A DNA stretch of 64,000 bases, from NCBI GenBank assembly GCA_944381635.1, contig CALWLY010000009.1:32465-96464 (forward strand), written 5' to 3'. This document shows, piece by piece, positions 23,974 to 31,945 of this stretch. A program made the translations under genes and the position numbers. Below the pieces are notes generated by a model. That model was not told where the DNA came from and made no database searches. It saw only the letters and a list, made by a program, of their open reading frames with translations. How positions within the stretch are numbered: position 1 is the stretch's first letter; every line of letters begins with the position of its first letter. The DNA is from an uncultured Lachnospiraceae bacterium (GTDB lineage: Bacteria; Bacillota; Clostridia; Lachnospirales; Lachnospiraceae).

Positions 23974-25440
23974 TCAAACCCGAATATCATACATGGTCAG
24001 AGCAAACTCTGCTTTTCCTTCTCCCTCAAAAAATATTTTGTCCGCTTTCAGATCTGTGTAAATAAGGGAAGTCATTGCCTGTTTTCCATCATTTACAAAC
24101 AGCTCCAACGTATATTTATCCATCAGTATACGCATTTTCAGTTTTCCGTTTTCTTCCTCTGCCTTCATGGTTCTTGTACAGATGGAATCTTTTCTCTGTC
24201 CGGAATAGGTTCTGTCAAAAATCAGAAGACCTTTTTTTCTGTCAAAAGTCACCGTTGTATAAAATTCACCGTCTGAAGCAAGTACGATCCGGAATTCCTC
24301 ATATTCTCCTGATACTTCCACAGTCATATCGAAAGTACGTCCCCTGACATCTTCAAAGCAGACTTGTTTTTCTTCCGTTGTACCATGATGTATTCTTTCA
24401 TTTTCCCGATAGTTTTCCAGTTCTCTTACCGGATTCTGAATGAGTCTCCCCTCTTTAATTTGAAGCTCCCTGGGAATAGTCATCATACCGGACCATAAAA
24501 ATTCATCTGGTGTCATATAATTATCCCAGTTTTGAAGCCACCCTATCATGACTCTCCGTCCATCCTCTGTCTGTAAAGTCTGAGGCGCATAAAAATCAAG
24601 TCCGTAGTCGATGGATCCTATTGCTTCTTCTTCCAGACGCGCTTCTTTCTTCCGAAAATTACCGATTATGTACATGGTATTGTTTCCCCCGTGAAACTCC
24701 AGCCCTTTTGCTGTCATGAACTGAGGCGATACAATAAGCACATGCTTTTCATCCAAAGGAAAGAAATCCGGACATTCCCACATTTTTCCGTATCGGTTCT
24801 CACATTTAGCCAGAATTCCTTTGAACTCCCACTTTTTCAGGTCTTTGGATTCAAACAGAGGAATCTGTCCGCTTCCGTCCTCGGAAAGGCTGCCTGCTAC
24901 CGCATAAAATACGCCGTCCTCTTCCCATATTTTCGGATCCCTGAAATCTGCCAAAGAACTTCCTTCCGGAAGCATTTCTGCTGTAATTACTGGGTTTTCC
25001 GGAAGTTTTTCAAAATTTATGCCATCCCCTATAGCGATACACTGTCTTTGACGTACGATTTTTTCCCCATCTTCATTTTCTTTTTCTGTCACACCGGTAT
25101 ACATTAAAACCTGTCTGTCGTTCATCTCCAGTGCACTTCCTGAAAAACATCCCTGTCCATCATACTCTTCATCCGGAGCTATTGCACAGGGAAGCTGTTC
25201 CCATTTGATAAAATCCTTTGTCTTGCTGTGCCCCCAGTGCATGGGTCCCCAATGTCTGTCATAAGGATGATATTGGTAAAACAAATGGTATTCTCCCTGA
25301 TATGTGCTGAATCCATTAGGGTCATTGATCCATCCTACCGGTGAACATATATGAAAAGATGGCTTCTGACCTTCAGGGATAAGTTTTGCCTTCTCTGTCT
25401 CATATTCTCTTGCCTTCTGTAATCTGCTGCTTTGTGTCAT
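23974..25440 (-). CDS. GH32 beta-fructofuranosidase / sucrose hydrolase
   Basis: From the ATG at 25440 (MTQSSRLQK) the protein has 488 residues. All three GH32 catalytic blocks are present: WINDPNG with nucleophile D40, FRDP at 166-169, and WECPD with acid/base E222, followed by a C-terminal beta-sandwich. No signal peptide is seen, so it acts inside the cell on sucrose, sucrose 6-phosphate or short fructans brought in by the adjacent ABC importer. Because uptake here is ABC-type rather than PTS, unphosphorylated substrate is more likely. AAAGGAAA precedes the chosen ATG; the longer frame adds a Cys-rich tail without homology. Confidence 0.9.
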   Translation of the reverse strand: MTQSSRLQKAREYETEKAKLIPEGQKPSFHICSPVGWINDPNGFSTYQGEYHLFYQYHPYDRHWGPMHWGHSKTKDFIKWEQLPCAIAPDEEYDGQGCFSGSALEMNDRQVLMYTGVTEKENEDGEKIVRQRQCIAIGDGINFEKLPENPVITAEMLPEGSSLADFRDPKIWEEDGVFYAVAGSLSEDGSGQIPLFESKDLKKWEFKGILAKCENRYGKMWECPDFFPLDEKHVLIVSPQFMTAKGLEFHGGNNTMYIIGNFRKKEARLEEEAIGSIDYGLDFYAPQTLQTEDGRRVMIGWLQNWDNYMTPDEFLWSGMMTIPRELQIKEGRLIQNPVRELENYRENERIHHGTTEEKQVCFEDVRGRTFDMTVEVSGEYEEFRIVLASDGEFYTTVTFDRKKGLLIFDRTYSGQRKDSICTRTMKAEEENGKLKMRILMDKYTLELFVNDGKQAMTSLIYTDLKADKIFFEGEGKAEFALTMYDIRV

Positions 25441-25475
25441 CGATATTTCCTTTCTGTCTTTCCTGTTATGATATT

Positions 25476-25497
25476 GGGGGCAAAACATTTTGCCCCC
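25476..25497 (-). other. Intercistronic stem-loop between binding protein and GH32 genes
   Basis: GGGGGCAAAA (25476-25485) and its exact complement (25488-25497) form a 10-bp GC-rich stem with a minimal loop, about 36 bp before the GH32 start. No T-tract follows on the minus strand. It may stabilise the upstream mRNA and set a difference in expression between the binding protein and the enzyme. Confidence 0.5.
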
Positions 25498-25567
25498 GGA
25501 TACCTGCAGACCGCTCCTGCAGTCTTTAAATTATGACGTTTTTACCCTGTTCAGGATTTTATTGTAT

Positions 25568-27241
25568 TTATTCATTTCCGGCTGCAAAATAATCATCCAG
25601 ATATTTCTGTTTGATTTCCAGCCATTTCTGTAATCCATACTCATCCAAAGTTGTAAGATATTCATCCCACTGTTCTTCAATGCCGCCGTTCATGATCCAT
25701 TCTGCTTTCATCTGCTCAGTATATTTTTTCAGATCTGTTTCATACTGATTTAACTCATCCGTATCTTCCTGGCTCATAAATACATTGGGATAAACATATT
25801 CTTCAATCATATCAGGAACATAAATATCCTTGATCCAGTCCAAACGATACTGTGCATCATCGGGGCATGTAACATAGGTTCCGTAGTAATCATTTAAAAT
25901 TGCCAGAGGTCCGTTTACAGACTGTGCTTCACGCACTTCTACAGGAGACTCATTTCCAAGATCCATATGCTTTAACATAGGCTCTCCGGCGTCATTTGTA
26001 GACATTTCAAAGATATTGAATTTGCCTTCTTCCCCATAAGTACCCCAGTTATTCTGCGGAGACTGTAACGGTGCATACATCTGATCCAGCCATTTTGCAG
26101 CTAAAGCAGTATCTTTACAATTGCTTGTGAGAACACAGCGTCCTCTGTCAAATCCGCTGGTAGCGGAACCGCTCTGGCGCGGTATGCTCTTCATACCGTC
26201 CGGTCCCTCCAGCGCAGGAAGAGGAATGTAATCATTCATATCAGGTGCAATATTCGCGCTGTCCCAGGTAAAGAATAAACCGTAACGTCCTGCTTTTCCT
26301 TTAGAAACATAAGTTGACCAGTCCTGTGTAAAGGCTTCCGGATCCATAACACCCAATTCATAAAGCTCGTGGAGCCAAGAAATACCTTCTTTGTAACCTT
26401 CCTGAGCCGCTGTCCAAATAACTTTTTTATCATTGGTCACTGCTGTATGGTCCGGAACGTCGCCATAGCCTTCTCCGAATGCTCCCAACAGTACATAAGG
26501 ATCCTGATCTCCGTCATTAATGATTAAGGACATAGGAATTGTCTGACCATTTCCTGCCGGATCATTTTCCTTAAATGCAACCAGTACCTCTTTTAATTCC
26601 TCTGTAGTAGTAGGAACTTCCAGTCCTAATTCATCCAGCCATGTTTTATTGATAAAAGGCATACCGCCGATACTCTGTATTGCTTCTTTTCCGGAACCAA
26701 GCTGTTCAATCCAGGGGAAAGAATAGATATGTCCGTCCGGTGCTGTACACATGGTTTTATATTCCGGATATTTTTCAAAAACAGCCTGTAAGTTTGGCAT
26801 ATAATTTTCAATCAGATCTTCAACCGGAATGATAACCCCCTGTTTTGCATAGCGAAGAAGGTCATAATTGCTCATTCCTGCATTGAAAAGACCATCCGGA
26901 AGACTTTTTGCCTGGGAGAGAGCCAGATTTTTCTTGTCATTAAACTGGTCCTGAACAAAACATGTCCAGTTGATATGTACATTGGTTTCTTCCTCAAGCC
27001 TCTGAAAAATCACTCTCTCATTGGGATCCTGGGTAGAATTAGCCGGCGCGCTTGTAATAAAGGAAAGTTCCGCTGTTTCTTCAAGAGGGAAGGTGATATC
27101 TCTTACCTCTCCATTTTCATCCAATCCTGTTGTGCTGGCCTGACCGGTTGTTCCGCTGCCTCCTCCGCATGCGGTCATCGAAAGTGCGGTGACGGCTGCA
27201 AGTGATAATGCTGTAAGCTTTTTCAACATTTTCTTTTTCAT
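25568..27241 (-). CDS. Sugar-binding lipoprotein of the ABC importer (LplA-like)
   Basis: The 557-residue protein begins with a lipoprotein signal (KKKMLKKLTALSLAA) and lipobox SMTAC with Cys 25, then a Gly/Ser/Thr linker and a large two-lobed family 1 binding domain. Its length and the C-terminal region rich in Asp/Glu/Tyr match the LplA-type binding proteins that pair with LplB/LplC permeases in Clostridia. It holds the sugar at the outer membrane face. The neighbouring GH32 and fructokinase genes suggest sucrose or fructo-oligosaccharides. It lies between the permease genes and the hydrolase gene. No ATPase is encoded here; a shared MsmK-type ATPase elsewhere is likely. Confidence 0.88.
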   Translation of the reverse strand: MKKKMLKKLTALSLAAVTALSMTACGGGSGTTGQASTTGLDENGEVRDITFPLEETAELSFITSAPANSTQDPNERVIFQRLEEETNVHINWTCFVQDQFNDKKNLALSQAKSLPDGLFNAGMSNYDLLRYAKQGVIIPVEDLIENYMPNLQAVFEKYPEYKTMCTAPDGHIYSFPWIEQLGSGKEAIQSIGGMPFINKTWLDELGLEVPTTTEELKEVLVAFKENDPAGNGQTIPMSLIINDGDQDPYVLLGAFGEGYGDVPDHTAVTNDKKVIWTAAQEGYKEGISWLHELYELGVMDPEAFTQDWSTYVSKGKAGRYGLFFTWDSANIAPDMNDYIPLPALEGPDGMKSIPRQSGSATSGFDRGRCVLTSNCKDTALAAKWLDQMYAPLQSPQNNWGTYGEEGKFNIFEMSTNDAGEPMLKHMDLGNESPVEVREAQSVNGPLAILNDYYGTYVTCPDDAQYRLDWIKDIYVPDMIEEYVYPNVFMSQEDTDELNQYETDLKKYTEQMKAEWIMNGGIEEQWDEYLTTLDEYGLQKWLEIKQKYLDDYFAAGNE

Positions 27242-27345
27242 ATTTTTTCTCCTTTTTCTTTTATTTTTATGTTTGTTGTCTCTTATTTTTTAATGGAGCA
27301 CTTTTCTTAACTTCAATTTTTATCTCCATTTTTTCTGAGTTTTCA

Positions 27346-28242
27346 TTAACCTTTTACAGAACCTACCATAATACCCTTATCGAAATATTTCTGGAAGAAA
27401 GGATACATAATAAGCAGCGGAATACTGGAAACTACAATGGTAGAATATTTTAACAACTCTGCCAGTTTCGCCATCTCAGCACGGCTCTGAATATCTGCGA
27501 TCATTCCTGCTTCCGGCGTATTCTCGATCAGAATGGAACGAAGCACCAGCTGCAGCGGTTGTTTTGCAGCGTCATTTAAATAAACCATTGCGTCAAAGTA
27601 ACTGTTCCACATTGCTACAAACTGATACAACGCCAGTACAGCGATAATGGGCTTACATACAGGAAGCAGAATTTTGAAAAAATGAAGTACTTCTGATGCG
27701 CCGTCCACCGAGGATGCCTCTCTTAATTCACCGGGAATAGACTGGTAATAGGTTCTTGCAAGTATCATATTCCATACATTGAATGCATTCGGAAGAACAA
27801 TGGCCCAAACCGTATCCAACATATTCAGATTGCTGATGAGCAAATAAGTGGGGATCAAACCGCCGTTAAAAAACATTGTGATAATAAAGAGGATATTAAA
27901 TCCGCTTCTTCCCACCAACTCCTTTTTAGACATAGGGTAGGCTGCAAGCACCGTCACCAGAACAGAAAGGAATGTAAAGAAAACGGAATAATAAATAGCA
28001 TTTGCAAATCCTCTCCAGATATTGTTGTTGCTCAATACCTTTTCGTATCCCATCAGTGTCCAGTTTCTGAAATCGAAAGAAATTCCCTGATTATTCAAAA
28101 CATTAGGATCCATAAAAGAAGCAACAATAACATAGACTAAAGGTACAATGATTGCAATTACAAACAGCCCCAACAATATGTAACCTGTGAGAAGAAGTGC
28201 CTTATCCACAAGGGAAAGTCTTCTGAATTTTGTTTTTTTCAT
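27346..28242 (-). CDS. Sugar ABC transporter permease, LplC-like
   Basis: From the ATG at 28242 (MKKTKFRRLS) the protein has 298 residues and six membrane helices. The coupling-loop EAA motif is visible as REASSVDGASEVLHFFKILLP (about residues 180-200). It ends FFQKYFDKGIMVGSVKG, the usual tail of LplC/YtcP-type permeases. AGGAGGTG lies four bases before the ATG, which fixes this start over an in-frame ATG at 28269. It starts 10 nt after the first permease stop and forms the channel with it. Confidence 0.9.
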   Translation of the reverse strand: MKKTKFRRLSLVDKALLLTGYILLGLFVIAIIVPLVYVIVASFMDPNVLNNQGISFDFRNWTLMGYEKVLSNNNIWRGFANAIYYSVFFTFLSVLVTVLAAYPMSKKELVGRSGFNILFIITMFFNGGLIPTYLLISNLNMLDTVWAIVLPNAFNVWNMILARTYYQSIPGELREASSVDGASEVLHFFKILLPVCKPIIAVLALYQFVAMWNSYFDAMVYLNDAAKQPLQLVLRSILIENTPEAGMIADIQSRAEMAKLAELLKYSTIVVSSIPLLIMYPFFQKYFDKGIMVGSVKG

Positions 28243-28252
28243 TTCGCACCTC

Positions 28253-29197
28253 CTACAGTCCCTGACCATCGTTTAACTTTTCCACTACTTTATTGACGAA
28301 AATCAATAAAACAACATTGATTACGGAATTAAATAATCCAACTGCTGTAGAAAATCCGTAGTCTCCGTTTAAAAGACCCATTTTATAAACATAAGTAGCC
28401 AGAATTTCAGAAGCCGGAATATTTAAATCCGTCTGCAGAGCATATGCTTTTTCAAATCCAATGCTCATCAGATTACCGGCCTGTAAAATAAACTGAATCA
28501 CAATGATATTCTTAATAGCCGGAAGATCTACATTTTTAATCTGCTGAAAAATATTTGCCCCGTCTATTACCGCTGCCTCTGTCAGTTCCTGACTGGCATT
28601 TGATAACGCTGCCGTATAAAGAATGGAGGACCATCCTGCTGTCTGCCAAATGCTGCTGGCTATATAAATCGTACGGAAAGCCTCCGGCATAGTCATAAAG
28701 TTATATTCTGTTCCAAGCAGCTGATTTAAAGGTCCTACCGGAGATAAGAAAATTCTTACCATACCGCAAAGGACAATGACAGAAATAAAATTGGGTGCAT
28801 ATACAAGAAGCTGAATATTTTTCTTGATTCCCACATGTCGGATTCTATTCAGTAAAAGCGCCAGAATAATCGGAATCGGGAATCCCCAGAGCAATCCGTA
28901 AAGACTTACCTTTAACGTATTCATCAGGTATTGCATAAAATCCGGAGAATTCAAAAACCTTTCAAAATACTTAAATCCTACCCATGGGCTTCCAAAAACT
29001 CCCTGAATAGCACTGTAATCTTTAAAAGCAATCAGAACGCCTCCCATAGGGATATACTTGAAAATGATTGTCAGCGCTACAGCCGGAAGTAAAAAGATTA
29101 CGTACAGCTGCCAGTTATTTTTGATGTATTTTATTTTTTTGCTCATCACTGACCCTTGCTGCACAGCCGGTTTTGAATAATTGTTTAACTTCTTCAC
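28253..29197 (-). CDS. Sugar ABC transporter permease, LplB-like
   Basis: From a GTG at 29197 the protein has 314 residues and six predicted helices, with NWQLYVIFLLPAVALTIIFKYIPM near the N-terminus and the EAA loop EAAVIDGANIFQQIKNVDLP near 205-224. These are typical of LplB/YtcP-type permeases of oligosaccharide importers. GGAGAGGAAA precedes the GTG at good spacing; the TTG at 29215 lies within the Shine-Dalgarno region. It is the first gene of the sucrose operon and lies downstream of a strong promoter and LacI-type operator. Confidence 0.88.
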   Translation of the reverse strand: MKKLNNYSKPAVQQGSVMSKKIKYIKNNWQLYVIFLLPAVALTIIFKYIPMGGVLIAFKDYSAIQGVFGSPWVGFKYFERFLNSPDFMQYLMNTLKVSLYGLLWGFPIPIILALLLNRIRHVGIKKNIQLLVYAPNFISVIVLCGMVRIFLSPVGPLNQLLGTEYNFMTMPEAFRTIYIASSIWQTAGWSSILYTAALSNASQELTEAAVIDGANIFQQIKNVDLPAIKNIIVIQFILQAGNLMSIGFEKAYALQTDLNIPASEILATYVYKMGLLNGDYGFSTAVGLFNSVINVVLLIFVNKVVEKLNDGQGL

Positions 29198-29228
29198 TCT
29201 TTCCTCTCCTCTCAATTTATTTTTCTAT

Positions 29229-29360
29229 GCCGTGTAACGTTTCATTTTCAAAGTAAAAAAATATAATGAAAATCCCTCTTTATGCTTGAATTGCTTTTGT
29301 TTGTGTGAAACGTTTCACATCTGTTAACTGCATTGTATTACCAGTTTTTTATAAAGTCAA
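29229..29360 (-). promoter_or_regulatory. Sucrose operon promoter with LacI-type operators
   Basis: TTGACT (29360-29355), 17 bp and TACAAT (29337-29332) form the promoter. A perfect 16-bp palindrome TGTGAAACGTTTCACA (29304-29319) follows the start point, where a bound repressor would block transcription. A weaker half-matching site GTGTAACGTTTCAT (29232-29245) lies further down the leader. The palindromes match the LacI-family type, and the regulator gene is divergent next door. Confidence 0.85.
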
Positions 29361-29445
29361 CCAATATTCTTTATTTTTTTGTGCAACCTTTATATTTCGT
29401 CGAAATAATCAAATTAAATCTATCCATTTTATAACATTTTCATAA

Positions 29446-29474
29446 TTGAAACGTTTCACAAATCACGTTATAAT
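29446..29474 (+). promoter_or_regulatory. Autoregulated promoter of the LacI-type gene
   Basis: TTGAAA (29446-29451), 17 bp and TATAAT (29469-29474) form the promoter. The -35 hexamer is part of an operator TTGAAACGTTTCACAA (29446-29461) sharing the core of the site at 29304-29319, so the regulator probably represses itself as well as the operon. Confidence 0.8.
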
Positions 29475-29587
29475 GAAGTATATGCAAATTCATATCAGGG
29501 TCAAATAATTTTCAATATTTTTCGCCGCCCTTCTTTACTTTTATTCCGCATATATACGATCCGGGCGGCAGAAAGAGAGTAATTTAT

Positions 29588-30619
29588 ATGAAAAAACAGA
29601 ACCTGCCTACAATGAAAGATGTAGCTAAAGAAGCCGGTGTTGCACTGGGAACCGTGTCCAAAGTAATAAACGGTATCCCCGTAGGCGATGAATACCGTGA
29701 AAAAGTAGAAGCTGCTATCAAAAAACTGAATTATGAAGTAAATACCTACGCCAGAGGATTAAAAGTACAGAAAACCAATACGGTTACTCTGATCATCCCG
29801 GATTGCATCAATCCCTTTTATTCCTCTCTGGCACACCATGTGGAATCTCATCTTTACAAACATGGAATCTGGATGGTATTGTGCTGCTCCAACGGTATAC
29901 CCGAAAAAGAAATTGATTATCTCACATCCGCGGTTAAGAACCAATCAGACGGCATTATCGCTCTTACTTACTCCGATATCGGAAAATATGTGTCGCCTAA
30001 TATTCCTCTGGTTTCATTTGACCGTATGTTTGAAAATAATTTTACTCCCATTGTAGCTTCCGACAACTACAAAGGCGGAATTCTTGCCACAGAAAAATTA
30101 TTGGAATTTGGCTGTAAAAGACCTGCCTTTATCCGTTTCATTTCTCCTTTTAAAGGAGAGGTCAACAAGCGTCTGGAAGGATATCTTAAAGTCTGCGAAT
30201 CCCATAAAATCGAACCTATTATTCTGGATAAAAGAGAATATGAAGATCCTAATAAGGAAATCCCGATATTTATCAAAGATCAGCTTCTTCCTGATGGGAA
30301 ACTAACCTTTGACGGCATTTTTTCAAACACTGATTATCATGGATATCTGGCCATGAAAACGCTTCAAAAATTAGGTTTTCAAGTTCCGGAAGATATTCAA
30401 ATCATAGGTTTTGACGGAATTCACAAATTCGGTGGCGAAGAAAATGAACTTTTCGTCTCCTCCATCTGCCAGCCTGTTCCTGAACTGGCAAAAACCTGTG
30501 TAGATATGATTCTGGCCAAAGACCGGTCCATGCTGCCAAGCCTTACTCTGCTTCCTGTAAAATACCAGTACGGAGGAACTACCAGAGATCCGGAAGCTGA
30601 TCCCAAATACAAAAAATAA
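29588..30619 (+). CDS. LacI-family repressor of the sucrose cluster
   Basis: A 343-residue LacI/GalR regulator. The HTH (TMKDVAKEAGVALGTVSKVING, residues 8-29) and hinge helix (YEVNTYARGLK) are followed by a periplasmic-binding-type effector domain with IIPDCINPFYSSLAHHVE and IIGFDGIHKFGG. The divergent position and the matching operators at both promoters make it the local repressor; the inducer is probably sucrose, fructose or a phosphate of them, which is inference. GAAAGAGAG lies before the ATG. The gene ends in the long hairpin shared with the convergent nth gene. Confidence 0.88.
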   Translation: MKKQNLPTMKDVAKEAGVALGTVSKVINGIPVGDEYREKVEAAIKKLNYEVNTYARGLKVQKTNTVTLIIPDCINPFYSSLAHHVESHLYKHGIWMVLCCSNGIPEKEIDYLTSAVKNQSDGIIALTYSDIGKYVSPNIPLVSFDRMFENNFTPIVASDNYKGGILATEKLLEFGCKRPAFIRFISPFKGEVNKRLEGYLKVCESHKIEPIILDKREYEDPNKEIPIFIKDQLLPDGKLTFDGIFSNTDYHGYLAMKTLQKLGFQVPEDIQIIGFDGIHKFGGEENELFVSSICQPVPELAKTCVDMILAKDRSMLPSLTLLPVKYQYGGTTRDPEADPKYKK

Positions 30620-30667
30620 ATCAACATTTGCATATCATGCAGAGTACTATATTTTTCCTCAATGGAA

Positions 30668-30786
30668 GAAAAAAGACTGTGATAAAAATCATGCAAAGGC
30701 ACTTCTCACGAGAACGCTCGGAAACATTCTGATAATTTCCTTTCGTCTCGCAAATAGTCCTAACGATTTTTGTCACAGTCTTTTTC
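30668..30786. terminator. Bidirectional terminator-like element with 22-nt arms and a 74-nt loop
   Basis: GAAAAAAGACTGTGATAAAAATC (left arm, one extra A) pairs with the sequence at 30765-30786, whose complement differs at one further base. The arms carry A- and T-tracts, so the structure could end transcription from both convergent genes. The 74-nt interior is unusually large for a terminator, and the whole could be a small inverted-repeat element. Confidence 0.6.
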
Positions 30787-30796
30787 TTTTCACTTT

Positions 30797-31435
30797 TTAC
30801 TCCACACCGTTTTTGTCACAGATGTCACTTAAGCAGCATTTATCGCAATAAGGTTTTGTTCTGGCCGTGCATACGGCTCTTCCGTGCTCCACAAGCCGAT
30901 GGCAGAAATCATTTCCTTCCTCGGGGGGAATAATCTTCCACAGAGCCATCTCCACTTTTTTGGGTTCCTTGATCTGATCCACCAATCCCATTCGGTTTAC
31001 AAGTCGAATGCAGTGGGTATCGGTGACAATGGCAGGCTTTCCAAACACATCCCCCATAATCAGATTCGCGCTCTTTCTTCCCACTCCGGGAAGTTCTAAA
31101 AGAGCATCGAAGTCATCCGGCACGTTGCCGTTATACTTTTCCTTTAAAATTTTCATGCAGGCACTGATATCTCTTGCCTTGCTTGCGCCCAGACCGCAGG
31201 GTCTTACAATTTCCTCAATCTCTTTTACATCCGCTTCTGCCAGCGCGTCCACATCCGGAAATTTGGCATACAAATCCTGCACCACCACATTGACTCTGGC
31301 GTCCGTACACTGGGCTGCAAGACGCACACTCACCAAAAGCTTCCATGCCTGGTTATATTCCAGTGTACAGTCTGCATCCGGATATTCTTTTTTTAATCTG
31401 TCTATAATCTCAAGAGCCTTTTCCTCTTTCGTCAT
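30797..31435 (-). CDS. nth: Endonuclease III
   Basis: From the ATG at 31435 the protein has 212 residues. The helix-hairpin-helix LPGVGRKSANLIMG carries the catalytic Lys and VTDTHCIRLVNR the catalytic Asp; the C-terminal cysteines form a 4Fe-4S cluster with C-x7-C-x2-C-x5-C spacing, one residue longer in the first gap than the common C-x6. The enzyme removes oxidised pyrimidines from DNA and nicks the abasic site. The start is uncertain: a TTG ten codons upstream is also possible and neither has an ideal ribosome site. Confidence 0.9.
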   Translation of the reverse strand: MTKEEKALEIIDRLKKEYPDADCTLEYNQAWKLLVSVRLAAQCTDARVNVVVQDLYAKFPDVDALAEADVKEIEEIVRPCGLGASKARDISACMKILKEKYNGNVPDDFDALLELPGVGRKSANLIMGDVFGKPAIVTDTHCIRLVNRMGLVDQIKEPKKVEMALWKIIPPEEGNDFCHRLVEHGRAVCTARTKPYCDKCCLSDICDKNGVE

Positions 31436-31480
31436 TTTCCAACAGTTCCCTTCTTTTTTTCTCAAAGAAACTTTTCCGTT

Positions 31481-31840
31481 TCAAATTGATAAGAGTTTTT
31501 CTTTCCACTGGTTTTCTTTAAAACCAATGAGAACAAAATCTTCTCCTATAATCAGCGGACGTTTCACAAGCATGCCATCTGTTGAAAGCAATTCAATCTT
31601 TTCCTCATCGCTCATGGAAGGAAGCTTGTCTTTCAATGCCAGCTCTTTGTATTTCATTCCGCTGGTATTAAAAAATTTCTTTAACTCGGCTCCGCTTTTT
31701 TTCACCCACTCTGTCAGTTCTTCCGCATTGGGATTATTTTCCACAATGTGCCGGTCTTCGTAAGCAATCCCCGCTTCATCCAACCATTTTTTTGCTTTCT
31801 GACAGGTACTGCATTTAGGATATTCCAAAAATAAAATCAT
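31481..31840 (-). CDS. ArsC/Spx-family thioredoxin-fold protein
   Basis: The 119-residue protein starts with a thioredoxin-fold strand and CSTCQKAKKWL, a CxxC at residues 10-13, and contains the family RPL/GEDFVLIGFKEN segment with the conserved Arg-Pro near 93-94. This is the YusI/YffB type of the ArsC-like family. True arsenate reductases of this family need a catalytic Cys and several Arg residues; without arsenic genes nearby, the arsenate role is uncertain and a redox or regulatory role is as likely. It lies upstream of nth on the same strand, with a 45-bp gap. Confidence 0.8.
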   Translation of the reverse strand: MILFLEYPKCSTCQKAKKWLDEAGIAYEDRHIVENNPNAEELTEWVKKSGAELKKFFNTSGMKYKELALKDKLPSMSDEEKIELLSTDGMLVKRPLIIGEDFVLIGFKENQWKEKLLSI

Positions 31841-31945
31841 AATTTTCCCCTTTCTTTTTCCTGCATAAAATTATTAACTTCTTTGATCTATGATGCCTTT
31901 GGATTTTTTCACTCTAAGCATTAACACATGCCCTTGGCATCATTC

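Noticed and set aside
23751..23990. 79-codon minus-strand frame across the 160-bp inverted-repeat element
   Set aside because: The coding sequence coincides with stems of the element and with the GH32 stop; it is probably a by-product of the repeat.
29304..29319. Catabolite-responsive element (cre) instead of a LacI operator
   Set aside because: The spacing TGAAACGTTTCA is 12 bp rather than the 14-bp cre consensus, and the palindrome pairs with a divergent LacI-type gene.
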